Below, piece after piece: positions 7,771 to 15,938 of a stretch of DNA of 64,000 bases. This DNA comes from Candidatus Sulfotelmatobacter sp. (GTDB lineage: Bacteria > Acidobacteriota > Terriglobia > Terriglobales > Acidobacteriaceae): positions 310,001-374,000 of the forward strand of contig DASYBM010000016.1 of NCBI GenBank assembly GCA_036500765.1, read 5' to 3'. Every line of letters starts with the position of its first letter. Position 1 is the stretch's first letter. Made by a program: the position numbers and the translations under genes. The notes beneath the pieces are model-generated. The model had not been told where the DNA came from. It did no database searches and saw nothing but the letters and a program-made list of their open reading frames with translations.

Positions 7771-8951
7771 TGCATTTGTTTATCAACTCCCTCGCAGCCA
7801 GCGCGGGCGGAGGTCTGACCTATGTCCGCAACGTGCTTCCGCATTTGGCTGCGCAACCCGACCTCCAGGTCACTGTTGCTTTGCGCCCGACCCTACGGGA
7901 AGAGCTTGGCGACTTCCAAAATATTGCTCTAGTAGTGCCCGACATTGCGCACGTTGGCCGGTTCTGGTACGAACAGTCGGCGCTGCCTCGCCTCATTCGG
8001 AACTGTCGCGCCCAAGTCCTGCTTTCTACCGGAAACTTCGCGCTGCGGAAATCGCCGATACCGCAAATTCTGCTCTCCCGCAACTCGCTCTACACCTGCG
8101 GCGACTTTTACCGGGACCTGCTGTCGCGCCGCGAATACCGCACCTGGCTCGACACCCACATGAGGGCAGCGTTTGCCAAAAGGTCGATTCATTGGGCCGA
8201 TGTTACGGTCGCGCCCAGCCACGCATTCGCGGACGAACTAATCCGATGGACCAGTGCTCCCATAGTGGCCATTCATCATGGGTTTGATCGTCAAACTTTT
8301 TTTCAAGATGACACTCCACTCGCACCGGCAGTGGAGGAGAAGCTGCGTCGCACCGAACAATCCCTGAAGCTGCTCTTTGTCAGCCACTACAACTACTACC
8401 GGAATTTCGAAACGCTTTTTCGAGCGCTGCCTCTGCTGCGCGATCGCATGGGGGATCGTCCGGTCAAACTGTTGCTGACTTGTCAACTCGCGGCCGGCAA
8501 AAACCCCGGGACGTATCGGCCCGAAGCCGCCGCCGCCTTGGTGAAAAAACTGGGAATCTCGGACATGGTGGTTGAACTAGGGGCGATTCCGTACCAGCAA
8601 CTCCATCAGTTGTACCGCCGCACCGATCTATATGTGACTCCTGCCTATGCTGAAACCTTCGCTCACCCTTTGGTGGAAGCGATGGCTAGCGGAGTGCCCG
8701 TGATCGCTTCCGACCTTCCGGTGCATCGCGAAATCTGCCAGGATGCGGCCGCGTATTTCCCGCCACTCTCAGCGAAGGAGCTGGCGGAAACATTGGCTCG
8801 GTTGGCTGGGGCGTCAGGCACATCGAGACACATGGCGGACGTTGGATTCGAGCGGTCGCAGCAATTTTCCTGGAAAGCGCACGTGGAAGAAATCGTGAAG
8901 TTGTGCCGCAGCCTGGTTGCGTCCAAAACCAGCCGCCCAGATACGCATTAA
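7767..8951 (+). CDS. Glycosyltransferase family 4
   Basis: A 394-residue GT-B enzyme starting MMHLFINSLAASAGGGLTY, a glycine-rich N-terminal loop typical of GT4. The donor domain has LLFVSHYNYYRNFETLF and ETFAHPLVEAMASGVPV with the paired glutamates. The ATG at 7767 overlaps the stop of the upstream polymerase-like gene. The TAA stop is supplied by the end of a large palindrome (8948-9009) lying between this gene and the convergent GT87 gene. It is the last gene of the first forward operon. Confidence 0.9.
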   Translation: MMHLFINSLAASAGGGLTYVRNVLPHLAAQPDLQVTVALRPTLREELGDFQNIALVVPDIAHVGRFWYEQSALPRLIRNCRAQVLLSTGNFALRKSPIPQILLSRNSLYTCGDFYRDLLSRREYRTWLDTHMRAAFAKRSIHWADVTVAPSHAFADELIRWTSAPIVAIHHGFDRQTFFQDDTPLAPAVEEKLRRTEQSLKLLFVSHYNYYRNFETLFRALPLLRDRMGDRPVKLLLTCQLAAGKNPGTYRPEAAAALVKKLGISDMVVELGAIPYQQLHQLYRRTDLYVTPAYAETFAHPLVEAMASGVPVIASDLPVHREICQDAAAYFPPLSAKELAETLARLAGASGTSRHMADVGFERSQQFSWKAHVEEIVKLCRSLVASKTSRPDTH

Positions 8952-9009
8952 CCACAAAGGACGCAGAGGACTTGATTTTTCCGTGGAATTCCGCGTCCTC
9001 TGTGGTTAA
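8948..9009. repeat. CACAGAGG-type palindrome, probable bidirectional terminator
   Basis: TTAACCACAAAGGACGCAG (8948-8966) pairs with CCGCGTCCTCTGTGGTTAA (8991-9009) with two mismatches; the loop contains TTTTT. It fills the gap between two convergent genes, and its TTAA ends provide the TAA stop on both strands. Related copies occur at 45881-45976, 46486-46515 and 58927-58958. Confidence 0.75.
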
Positions 9010-10322
9010 GGGGTTGCTTTGAGACGATGCGATGCGGCGAGCTTCATTCGATAAAGCAGAAGCAGGCATAGTAAGAGCAGAGCCCAGCTTTCGTGAGGCA
9101 TCACGACGCAATTCCACCACCAGGAATTCGCGACCGTGTCGGAGATATGACCATGCACGACGAGTTGCTGCAAGAATGCCGCTCCGGGAAACAAGAAGGG
9201 GGCCATGAGGAGCAGCACGATTCTGATAGTCGACTTCGACATGTCTGCGGCGTTGGTGACGCACCAGCAGAGAGGCACAGCCAGAAGCCCGGCGTCGTAG
9301 AACCGGTGATAGACCGGCAGCAGGGCAACGACTGAGATTGCTCCGAGAGCCAGCATCGCCGAACCGCGCGAGCTTCCTTTGCCGACCCAGTAAAGCCAGA
9401 CGCACAACAAGACTCCGACTACGCCGAACGCCAGCCAGTTTGCCAATGAGGACTGACCCGTTATCGAAAACAACGGGACTTGCAGATTGATCAAGGTAAA
9501 GCGACTGGGATTTGCGGACGAGAAATCGTCGATGTGGTTGCTGGTCACAAATCCCTGGGCATTGTGAAGATAATCCTGAAGCCAGGAAGTGCCGCGGAGT
9601 TGCAGATACAGAGCGGCTACCACGATTAATCCAATCGCCGTAGATACCGCGGTCACGAATAGTTGCCAGCGCCGCCGCATCAGATAGTAAAGCACCAGAA
9701 ATGCGCCGATTTGCGGCTTCAGGCTACAGGACAATCCGAATAGAAATCCGGCAGAGATATCGTGGTTTTCGGTGGCTGCCCCGATCGCCAACGCGCACAG
9801 ACCAATGACGAGGACTGTGGCATTGCCGCTGCCGATTCCAGTTTGGAAAGGAGCGAGGGCCAGACAAGCGGCGACGAAAGCCAAAGTGCGAAGCTCTCCC
9901 CAACGCAAACCTCCGGCCTTTATTAACGATAAAACCGTGGCCACGAACGCCAGCAGCAGAACCACGAGCCAAATCATTTTGGCGGTTTTAAAGTGAAAGA
10001 CCGCAATCGGCGCCAGCACTATAAGTCCACCGAGAGGGGGAGCCAGATGAGTCCGAACGTCGTTGAGGTCGAGGCGGCTGCCGCTCTCCTGCTTCCACAA
10101 CGCCACAAAATTCCCGGGATCGGCCGGGCTCCGGCCCTTTAGCCAAAGCTTCGAAGCGGCGTAGTTCTGCGACAGATCGTTCCAATCATTTGGAATCTGC
10201 AGGAATCGGACTGGCCCGCGCACCGTAAACTCCGCGCCGGCCAGCACAATCGAGAGCCACAGCAGAAGTTTCAGAGCGCTGCGGGTCGGCGTGTCACGCT
10301 GAAACTGCGTTGGGGCGCTCAT
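9006..10322 (-). CDS. GT87-family (DUF2029) membrane glycosyltransferase
   Basis: A 438-residue protein with about ten hydrophobic segments. After TM1 an extracytoplasmic loop carries PNDWNDLSQNYAASKLWLKG, the region where GT-C enzymes of the GT87 family (PF09594) keep their catalytic acidic residues. Family knowledge: GT87 enzymes use polyprenyl-phosphate sugars, usually mannose or arabinose, on the outer face of the membrane. It is the last gene of the long reverse operon, 5 nt after the aminotransferase. It would use polyprenyl-phosphate sugars such as those made by the GT2 enzyme at 14906-15904; that pairing is inferred. Confidence 0.8.
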   Translation of the reverse strand: MSAPTQFQRDTPTRSALKLLLWLSIVLAGAEFTVRGPVRFLQIPNDWNDLSQNYAASKLWLKGRSPADPGNFVALWKQESGSRLDLNDVRTHLAPPLGGLIVLAPIAVFHFKTAKMIWLVVLLLAFVATVLSLIKAGGLRWGELRTLAFVAACLALAPFQTGIGSGNATVLVIGLCALAIGAATENHDISAGFLFGLSCSLKPQIGAFLVLYYLMRRRWQLFVTAVSTAIGLIVVAALYLQLRGTSWLQDYLHNAQGFVTSNHIDDFSSANPSRFTLINLQVPLFSITGQSSLANWLAFGVVGVLLCVWLYWVGKGSSRGSAMLALGAISVVALLPVYHRFYDAGLLAVPLCWCVTNAADMSKSTIRIVLLLMAPFLFPGAAFLQQLVVHGHISDTVANSWWWNCVVMPHESWALLLLCLLLLYRMKLAASHRLKATP

Positions 10323-10327
10323 TCAAA

Positions 10328-11521
10328 CTATTTTTCACAGCACGCATGCCGAAGAGCGTGTGCAACCATGTCTTGCTGCGCTTCTGTCATTTGCGGGAAT
10401 AGAGGCAGGATCACAGCCTCATTTTGTGCCCGCTCACTCTCGACCAGATTCGGGCAGCTTCTGTCGGGTTCGCGTTCCACTTGCGCGCAGCGCCACGTAT
10501 TCGGAGACTGATACGCTGGCTCCAGATGCGCGCACATAATTCCGCGTCGCGTGGCGATGCCTTCGTCGAGCATTTCCTGCATGAAGCGGCGTTGATCTGT
10601 ATTTTCGGGTAGGCGCACACAGTAGCTCTGCCAATTGGTGCGCGCCCACTCGGGTTCCGCGGGTAGAATCAATCCCGGAACATCCGCCAGCAGCTTGTGA
10701 TAGCGCGTCGCGAGCTGTCGTCGCTGCGCAAGGGCTGCTGGCAGGCGCTTTAGTTGTTCGCGGCCAATCGCAGCCTGAATGTCGGTCAAGCGATAGTTGA
10801 AGCCCAGTTCCGGGTACGATTCGAACATGACTTGCGGCGAGGAGTGTCTCACCGTGTCCGGCGTGCTCATGCCATGCTGCCGCCACAGACGGAACTTGCG
10901 ATCGATTTCGGCGCTGGTTGTGGTCAACATGCCGCCATCGCCCGTCGTGAGCAATTTGCGCGGATGAAAGGAGAAGCACGCCACATCGGAGTGCGGCTTG
11001 CCGATTTTTTCCCAACGTCCGTGCCGAAGAATTTCGCTTCCCACGGCGCATGCGGCGTCTTCCACAACGGAAATTTTGTGCCGCTCCGCAATTTCGAGAA
11101 TAGCGTTCAAGTCGCACGGCATTCCCATCTGGTGAACACACAGAATGGCGCGCGAGCGCTCGCTGATTGCTGCCTCGATCTTCCGGGGATCGATATTGAA
11201 CGTTTGCGGATCGATGTCGACGAAAACCGGCAACGCGCCGCAGTAGCGAATACTGTTTGCGGTAGCGATATAGGAATGGCTAACCGTGATGACCTCATCG
11301 CCGGGTCGGACACCAACAGCCAGCAACGCCAGATGAAGAGCCGTCGTGCCGCTGGAGACCGCACACGCATGCGGCGCCTTCACGAAAGCGGCGAACTCCT
11401 GCTCAAAGGCTGCGACTTCGGGCCCTTGCGTCACCCAGCCGGAGAGAATCGCCCGTTCGGCAGCCGATACCTCTTCTGGTCCGAGATTCGGACGCGCGAC
11501 TGGAACAAAATTCTTAGGCAT
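10328..11521 (-). CDS. DegT/DnrJ/EryC1 family sugar aminotransferase
   Basis: A 397-residue PLP enzyme. Core features are [20 protein letters not shown] near the N-terminus, VVEDAACAVGS with the PLP-ring aspartate, and the Schiff-base lysine in CFSFHPRKLLTTGDGG. Family knowledge: converts a keto-sugar nucleotide to an aminosugar. ATG 11521 (MPKNFVPVARPNLG) matches the usual family start. A GTG at 11581 would add 20 residues encoded entirely by a 15-nt repeat array and is considered unlikely. It is one of three DegT proteins in this operon; the substrate keto-sugar is unknown. Confidence 0.88.
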   Translation of the reverse strand: MPKNFVPVARPNLGPEEVSAAERAILSGWVTQGPEVAAFEQEFAAFVKAPHACAVSSGTTALHLALLAVGVRPGDEVITVSHSYIATANSIRYCGALPVFVDIDPQTFNIDPRKIEAAISERSRAILCVHQMGMPCDLNAILEIAERHKISVVEDAACAVGSEILRHGRWEKIGKPHSDVACFSFHPRKLLTTGDGGMLTTTSAEIDRKFRLWRQHGMSTPDTVRHSSPQVMFESYPELGFNYRLTDIQAAIGREQLKRLPAALAQRRQLATRYHKLLADVPGLILPAEPEWARTNWQSYCVRLPENTDQRRFMQEMLDEGIATRRGIMCAHLEPAYQSPNTWRCAQVEREPDRSCPNLVESERAQNEAVILPLFPQMTEAQQDMVAHALRHACCEK

Positions 11522-11525
11522 GGGC

Positions 11526-11630
11526 ACGAATTTCCCCAGTGCGCGGATCGTAGTGTTGCGGATCGTGGTTTCGCGGTTCACACACTTGTGAACGAAGCAT
11601 TCTCAGATCACACACTCTCGGATCAAACAC
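11526..11630. repeat. 15-nt tandem repeat array between epimerase and aminotransferase genes
   Basis: About seven consecutive 15-nt units on the plus strand. The closest pairs are TCTCAGATCACACAC (11601-11615) with TCTCGGATCAAACAC (11616-11630), and GCGCGGATCGTAGTG (11541-11555) with TTGCGGATCGTGGTT (11556-11570). The last unit contains the stop codon of the epimerase gene, and the other end lies 4 nt before the aminotransferase start. Confidence 0.8.
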
Positions 11631-12591
11631 GAACAGCCTCGCTGGTCTGGCGTTCCGCCTGCCACCACGCCACAAGCTGGCGCAGGCCATCTTCGATCGA
11701 AATGGTCGCCTGAAATCCCAGCATTTGTTTCGCTTTGGAAACATCGGCGAGCCGGCGCGGAACCGAGTTTACTTTTCGCTCTGGTCCATACTCAAGCGGC
11801 GCGTTCGATCCCATCACACGCAATAGAGTGTGCGCGAGATCCTTCAGGCTGATCTCGGAGCCGCTGGCGACATTGAATACTTCGTCGGTGACGTCCGCGT
11901 CAACCGCGGCCAGGTTGCAGCGTGCGATATCTTCGGCAATCACGAAGTCCATAGTCTGCTGGCCGTCGCCGAGAATGAGAGGTCTCTTTCCGGCGGCAAT
12001 TCGCTCCATCCAGCGAATCAGAACTTCTGTATATGCGCCGTAGACATCCATGCGCGGTCCGTAGACATTGAAGTACCGTAGCATTACATAGCGCAGGCCG
12101 TACATCTCATAGAAGCTGCGGAACAGACCTTCATTGAAAGTCTTGGCGGCTCCATAAAACGTTCGATTGTGGTAGGGATGTTGATTTTCGTTCGTGGGAA
12201 ACTCATCCGCCATTCCATAAACGGAGGCCGACGATGCGGCTATCACTTTGGAAACCTTCGCTCGCATCGCCTGCTCCGCAACATTGAAAGTGCCCTCAAC
12301 AAGCACTTCAAGCGCCAGTCGCGGATCTTCGGCACACTGCGTGATGCGGATCGCGGCTTGATGAAATACCACGTCGATGCTCTGCATGACCTCGGCCAAA
12401 AGCTTACGATCGCGAATGTCACCTTCCACAACTGTGACGCGACCGCTCGCCACAGCCGTAGCAAGATTCTCCCGTCGCCCGCGCACAAAATTATCGAGCA
12501 CTACAATCTCGCGGACATCGCGCTGCACCAGCAGATCGGCAATGTGGGATCCGATCAATCCCGCGCCGCCCGTAATCAGAACACGCTGCAT
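11623..12591 (-). CDS. NAD-dependent nucleotide-sugar epimerase/dehydratase (extended SDR)
   Basis: A 322-residue extended SDR. It has the NAD-binding motif GGAGLIGSHIA right at the N-terminus, AASSASVYG with the catalytic serine and the active site TFYGAAKTFNE (YxxxK), and RYFNVYGPRMD typical of UDP-glucose 4-epimerase relatives. Family knowledge: epimerises or dehydrates nucleotide sugars; 4-epimerase is the simplest guess. ATG 12591 is chosen because the Rossmann motif must start within a few residues of it; an in-frame extension to 12735 overlaps the acyltransferase gene. The C-terminus runs into the 15-nt repeat array. Confidence 0.9.
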   Translation of the reverse strand: MQRVLITGGAGLIGSHIADLLVQRDVREIVVLDNFVRGRRENLATAVASGRVTVVEGDIRDRKLLAEVMQSIDVVFHQAAIRITQCAEDPRLALEVLVEGTFNVAEQAMRAKVSKVIAASSASVYGMADEFPTNENQHPYHNRTFYGAAKTFNEGLFRSFYEMYGLRYVMLRYFNVYGPRMDVYGAYTEVLIRWMERIAAGKRPLILGDGQQTMDFVIAEDIARCNLAAVDADVTDEVFNVASGSEISLKDLAHTLLRVMGSNAPLEYGPERKVNSVPRRLADVSKAKQMLGFQATISIEDGLRQLVAWWQAERQTSEAVRV

Positions 12592-12682
12592 TCCAGAACC
12601 CCCGGAGAGTACTGCTTCAGAACTGTTTAGGAATCGGATGGATGATTCTATCAAGCCGGGCACAACCTGGCACGGATGACAG

Positions 12683-13795
12683 TCAACTGACCGCAACTGC
12701 TGCGGCCGGTTGTTTCCTCGCTTGATCGTACTCAAAATAGCGCTTTAGGCGAAGAATCTTGCTCTCGAACAGATGCCACGAAACCCATCCCGCAAGGTAC
12801 GAAGAAATGATTCCCGCAAAGAAAAGAGTGCATCCGCGCAGGGGCGTTGGCGATCTGGCATACAAGTGAAACGCCACTGCCACGATGGGTGCGTGCAGAA
12901 CATAGATCGCATAGCTGTACTTACCAAATCGCCGCAGCCAACTCGACCGGAGCATGCTCGACAATCGGGTACTATCTCCCGCGCTCTGAACCGCGCGCAG
13001 CACAAATCCAGCACATGCGAGCGCCACGAGTGTCAGACCATAGATTCCCATTAAATTCGATTCCGTCCCAGCCGTGAGGGCAATGGCGAGCACTCCCACC
13101 GCGGACGCCAAAGCAAGTTTCGGCAGCCTCGGTATCGCAAGACCCTCGATTCCGAGGGAAAGAGCGATCAGCGCGCCTAGCGCCAGCGCCTCGGTGCGAC
13201 AGAACGTCATTCCCGGAATCGTATGAATGGAGAGATGAAATATCCCCATCAAAACATAACGGAGTGCGAGAGGTAGAAGGATCAGTACGATGCAGAGTCG
13301 TCGCAGATTTTTCAGAGCGATCGCGAAGACCACGGTCGGCCAGATCAAATAGAACTGCTCTTCGATCGATAGCGACCACAGATGCGACAGGCTCCCGTGA
13401 AGTCCGTGGGGGTGCCAGTTTGCCAGATACGCCCAATACCACAACTGGTCCGATCCGTTGCGATCGAGGTCGTAGCCGAAATGATGAGCCAACGGCAGCG
13501 CAATCCAGAAATAGGACGCCAGGAAAGCGAATGCGAGCGGGAAAATTCGTAGAATCCTTCGCCCGTAAAAGCTTGAAAAATATTCTGGACTATCTCTGGT
13601 TGTCCACAGAATCCGGGTAATCAGGAACCCGGAAAGAACGAAGAAAAGATCGACCCCTGTCCAACCTAATGAGAATAATTGGTTTCCGTAACCAGGAAGC
13701 ATGTGGCCGAAATGGAAAGCCAGGACAAGAAGGATTGCGATGCCACGCACCCCGTCCAGTTCGGGGATAACCGTCAGCTCAACATGCCTTGTCAA
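12683..13795 (-). CDS. Acyltransferase 3 family membrane protein (OafA/NodX-like)
   Basis: A 370-residue protein with about ten hydrophobic segments and the PF01757 signatures ELDGVRGIAILLVLAFHFGH (catalytic histidine in FHF), GVDLFFVLSGFLITR and SLSIEEQFYLIWP. Family knowledge: these transfer acetyl or other acyl groups across the membrane to surface sugars. The only start that keeps the conserved N-terminus is TTG 13795, with a weak Shine-Dalgarno. Spacers of about 90 nt lie on both sides; it is read with the reverse operon. Confidence 0.88.
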   Translation of the reverse strand: MTRHVELTVIPELDGVRGIAILLVLAFHFGHMLPGYGNQLFSLGWTGVDLFFVLSGFLITRILWTTRDSPEYFSSFYGRRILRIFPLAFAFLASYFWIALPLAHHFGYDLDRNGSDQLWYWAYLANWHPHGLHGSLSHLWSLSIEEQFYLIWPTVVFAIALKNLRRLCIVLILLPLALRYVLMGIFHLSIHTIPGMTFCRTEALALGALIALSLGIEGLAIPRLPKLALASAVGVLAIALTAGTESNLMGIYGLTLVALACAGFVLRAVQSAGDSTRLSSMLRSSWLRRFGKYSYAIYVLHAPIVAVAFHLYARSPTPLRGCTLFFAGIISSYLAGWVSWHLFESKILRLKRYFEYDQARKQPAAAVAVS

Positions 13796-13884
13796 AATGA
13801 TTCCACTTCAAACGCAGAAGCACAACATCATAGTCGCACTCGCCTGCGGAGAAAAGAAAAACGGATTCTATCAAACCGGAGGAA

Positions 13885-14952
13885 TCAGCTCGATCGCTGC
13901 AGCGTGGATTGAGCATCGGGCTCGACCTCCAGACGGTTTCTGAGTTGAGCCAGGCTGATCCCCTGAATCGCCAGCAAGCAAATTCCCGCCGCGATATTCG
14001 CCACAAAAACCCAGGCGTGAATTACCACCGTCAACGCCAGCGCGCTGCTGGCGGCAATTCCGGTCAGTTTGAAGGCTTCCGTTCCGAACAGTTCATAGGT
14101 TCCCACACCGCCGGGAGCTGCCGGAATCATCAGGCCCAAGCCCAAAACCGCCGACGCAATCACAGCCGACTTCAACGATACGGCGAGACCGAGCGCCCGG
14201 GCCAGGCCCCAGATCGTTCCAGCTTCGGTGGCCCAGATGGTTGCGGTAAGCAGCAGCAAAGCCAGCATCTGCCCTGCGGAACCGATGGCGCTGAGCCCAT
14301 CGGCAAACGAATTCAGCAGGCCATCGAACTTTCCCTCCAGCGCAGAGAGACGCATGGATCGAAAAGCGCGGCGCACAATGTCAATCAGAAGTCGCGTCCG
14401 ATAACGGAGAACTACCAACAGAACCAGCGCCGCTCCGAAGATCAGAATGGCTGCTTTTAGCAATTGAAAAACCCACGGTGGAGGATGCAACGCCCAAATC
14501 GAGAACAGAACCATGCCGACGAGCGCCAACCCATCCAGAACTTTTTCGACTGCGAGTGTGCCAAGCGTGCGGGTGCTATCCGTGAGGGAACCCGCAGGTC
14601 CCAGCAGAATGCAGCGAGCCAAATCGCCGGCTCGCCCTGGCAATAGAAAATTGGCCATATTCCCGATCCCGAGAACCGTCAGACAGGCTCCGAAACCGGG
14701 ACGCCGCGAGGTCGGAAAAATTATTTGCCAGCGCCAGGCGCGCAGCGGCAGGTTGACAACAAACACCATCAGCGGAATCAGCAGGAAGGGCCCGATGAGT
14801 CGTCCCAGCGCGTTCCAGGATTGTTTGAGATCCACTTGTCGCAGCAGAATCGCGACAGAGGCGAGGCCGATGAGAAGGCCCACAACGGCCGACTGCACAC
14901 GAAAATTACGTCCCAAAGCGCCGCCCCATTTTTTGTGGTTGGGCTTCGACAT
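13885..14952 (-). CDS. Lysylphosphatidylglycerol synthase TM region-like membrane protein
   Basis: A 355-residue polytopic protein of the PF03706 (UPF0104) type. It has around eight hydrophobic segments and family features such as LLPGRAGDLARCILLG, EKVLDGLALVG and MIPAAPGGVGTYELFG. Family knowledge: free-standing members accompany polyprenyl-linked glycan genes and are proposed flippases or lipid-handling proteins. It overlaps the GT2 gene by 47 nt, an arrangement in which a DPM1-like synthase and an LPG-type membrane protein form a unit; the role in lipid-linked sugar handling is inferred. Confidence 0.8.
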   Translation of the reverse strand: MSKPNHKKWGGALGRNFRVQSAVVGLLIGLASVAILLRQVDLKQSWNALGRLIGPFLLIPLMVFVVNLPLRAWRWQIIFPTSRRPGFGACLTVLGIGNMANFLLPGRAGDLARCILLGPAGSLTDSTRTLGTLAVEKVLDGLALVGMVLFSIWALHPPPWVFQLLKAAILIFGAALVLLVVLRYRTRLLIDIVRRAFRSMRLSALEGKFDGLLNSFADGLSAIGSAGQMLALLLLTATIWATEAGTIWGLARALGLAVSLKSAVIASAVLGLGLMIPAAPGGVGTYELFGTEAFKLTGIAASSALALTVVIHAWVFVANIAAGICLLAIQGISLAQLRNRLEVEPDAQSTLQRSS

Positions 14953-15904
14953 TGGCGCCGGCTTCTAAGTTGCCCTCGGATGTCTCTTCCAGAAAATAAA
15001 TGGGACGCTGCCGCGCCGCCTCCAGCGTTCTCCACAGATATTCGCCCAGCACGCCGAGCATCATCATTTGAACTCCGCCCAGCACCAGCACCACGACAAT
15101 TAACGATGCCCACCCCTGCACGGGTGTGCGTGTCATCAAGCGGACGCAGATGACAACGAGAGCATAGGCGAATCCAAGGAAGCTGAACATCATTCCCAGA
15201 TACGACATCGCCCGCAATGGAGCATAGGAGAACGATACGAAAGCATCGGCGAAAGCCTTCAGTTTGCGCTTGAGCGTCCACTTGGAGCCGCCCGCCGCCC
15301 GCTTTTCCTTGGTGTAAGTAATTTGCGCCGAAGAGAATCCCAGGCGTGCGATCTCGCCGCCAATACTTGGATTGCTGCCTGCCGACTTCAACAACGCGTC
15401 CGCAACCTTGCGATCGAGAAGGGCAAAGTCGGAGCCGCGCGGAGGAAGATTGACTTCTCCCAAAAAATTTAGCAGGCGGTAGAAAGTATTGGCCAGAAAC
15501 AAGTCGGCCTTCGAAATGCCCTCGCGCTCCTCTCGCACAGCCCACACGACGTGGTGGCCGGAACGCCACAAATCCAACATCTGCAAAATCAGCTCGGGAG
15601 GATCTTGCAAGTCGGCAGCGAGAAACACCGAACATTCGCCCCGCGCTTGTGCGAGTCCCGCCAGGATAGCCACGTGGCTTCCACTATTGCGCGCAAGACG
15701 GGCGTAGCGGAACCTGGAATCCTGCCCGCAGATCTTCTTCAACAGTTGCGGAGAGTTGTCGGCGGAATGATCGTCGATCAGAATAATTTCCGTCTCCAGA
15801 GGAGCGAGCCGGTCGATGAAGGTGCGCAATCTTTCTATCAAAACCGGAAGCACGACCTCTTCGTTGAAGACCGGGATGACGATGCTGAGTTCGGGGCCGC
15901 CCAT
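14906..15904 (-). CDS. GT2 polyprenyl-phosphate glycosyltransferase (DPM1/ArnC-like)
   Basis: A 332-residue GT2 enzyme. It begins GGPELSIVIPVFNEEVVLPV, has the metal-binding region FLAADLQDPPELI (DxxD form) and a C-terminal pair of hydrophobic segments (about residues 230-250 and 264-284). This matches polyprenol-phosphate sugar synthases such as ArnC and GtrB. Such enzymes make a lipid-linked sugar donor for GT-C enzymes, and the GT87 protein in the same operon is an obvious candidate user. ATG 15904 is chosen over an in-frame extension to 15961 because the GT2 fold begins directly after it. Confidence 0.88.
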   Translation of the reverse strand: MGGPELSIVIPVFNEEVVLPVLIERLRTFIDRLAPLETEIILIDDHSADNSPQLLKKICGQDSRFRYARLARNSGSHVAILAGLAQARGECSVFLAADLQDPPELILQMLDLWRSGHHVVWAVREEREGISKADLFLANTFYRLLNFLGEVNLPPRGSDFALLDRKVADALLKSAGSNPSIGGEIARLGFSSAQITYTKEKRAAGGSKWTLKRKLKAFADAFVSFSYAPLRAMSYLGMMFSFLGFAYALVVICVRLMTRTPVQGWASLIVVVLVLGGVQMMMLGVLGEYLWRTLEAARQRPIYFLEETSEGNLEAGANVEAQPQKMGRRFGT

Positions 15905-15938
15905 AAAAATTGAAAAGTCGGCTTCCAGTGTACCGGAG

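Noticed and set aside
11526..11630. Possible CRISPR array
   Set aside because: Units are contiguous, 15 nt and diverged, with no spacers; there are no cas genes in the window.
10754..11713. Forward open frame of 319 codons opposite the DegT gene
   Set aside because: Shadow of the aminotransferase; no start context, no domain, crosses the repeat array.
12643..13880. GATTCTATCAARCCGG occurring at about 12644 and 13864
   Set aside because: Only two 16-nt near-copies without symmetry; chance or local duplication cannot be excluded.
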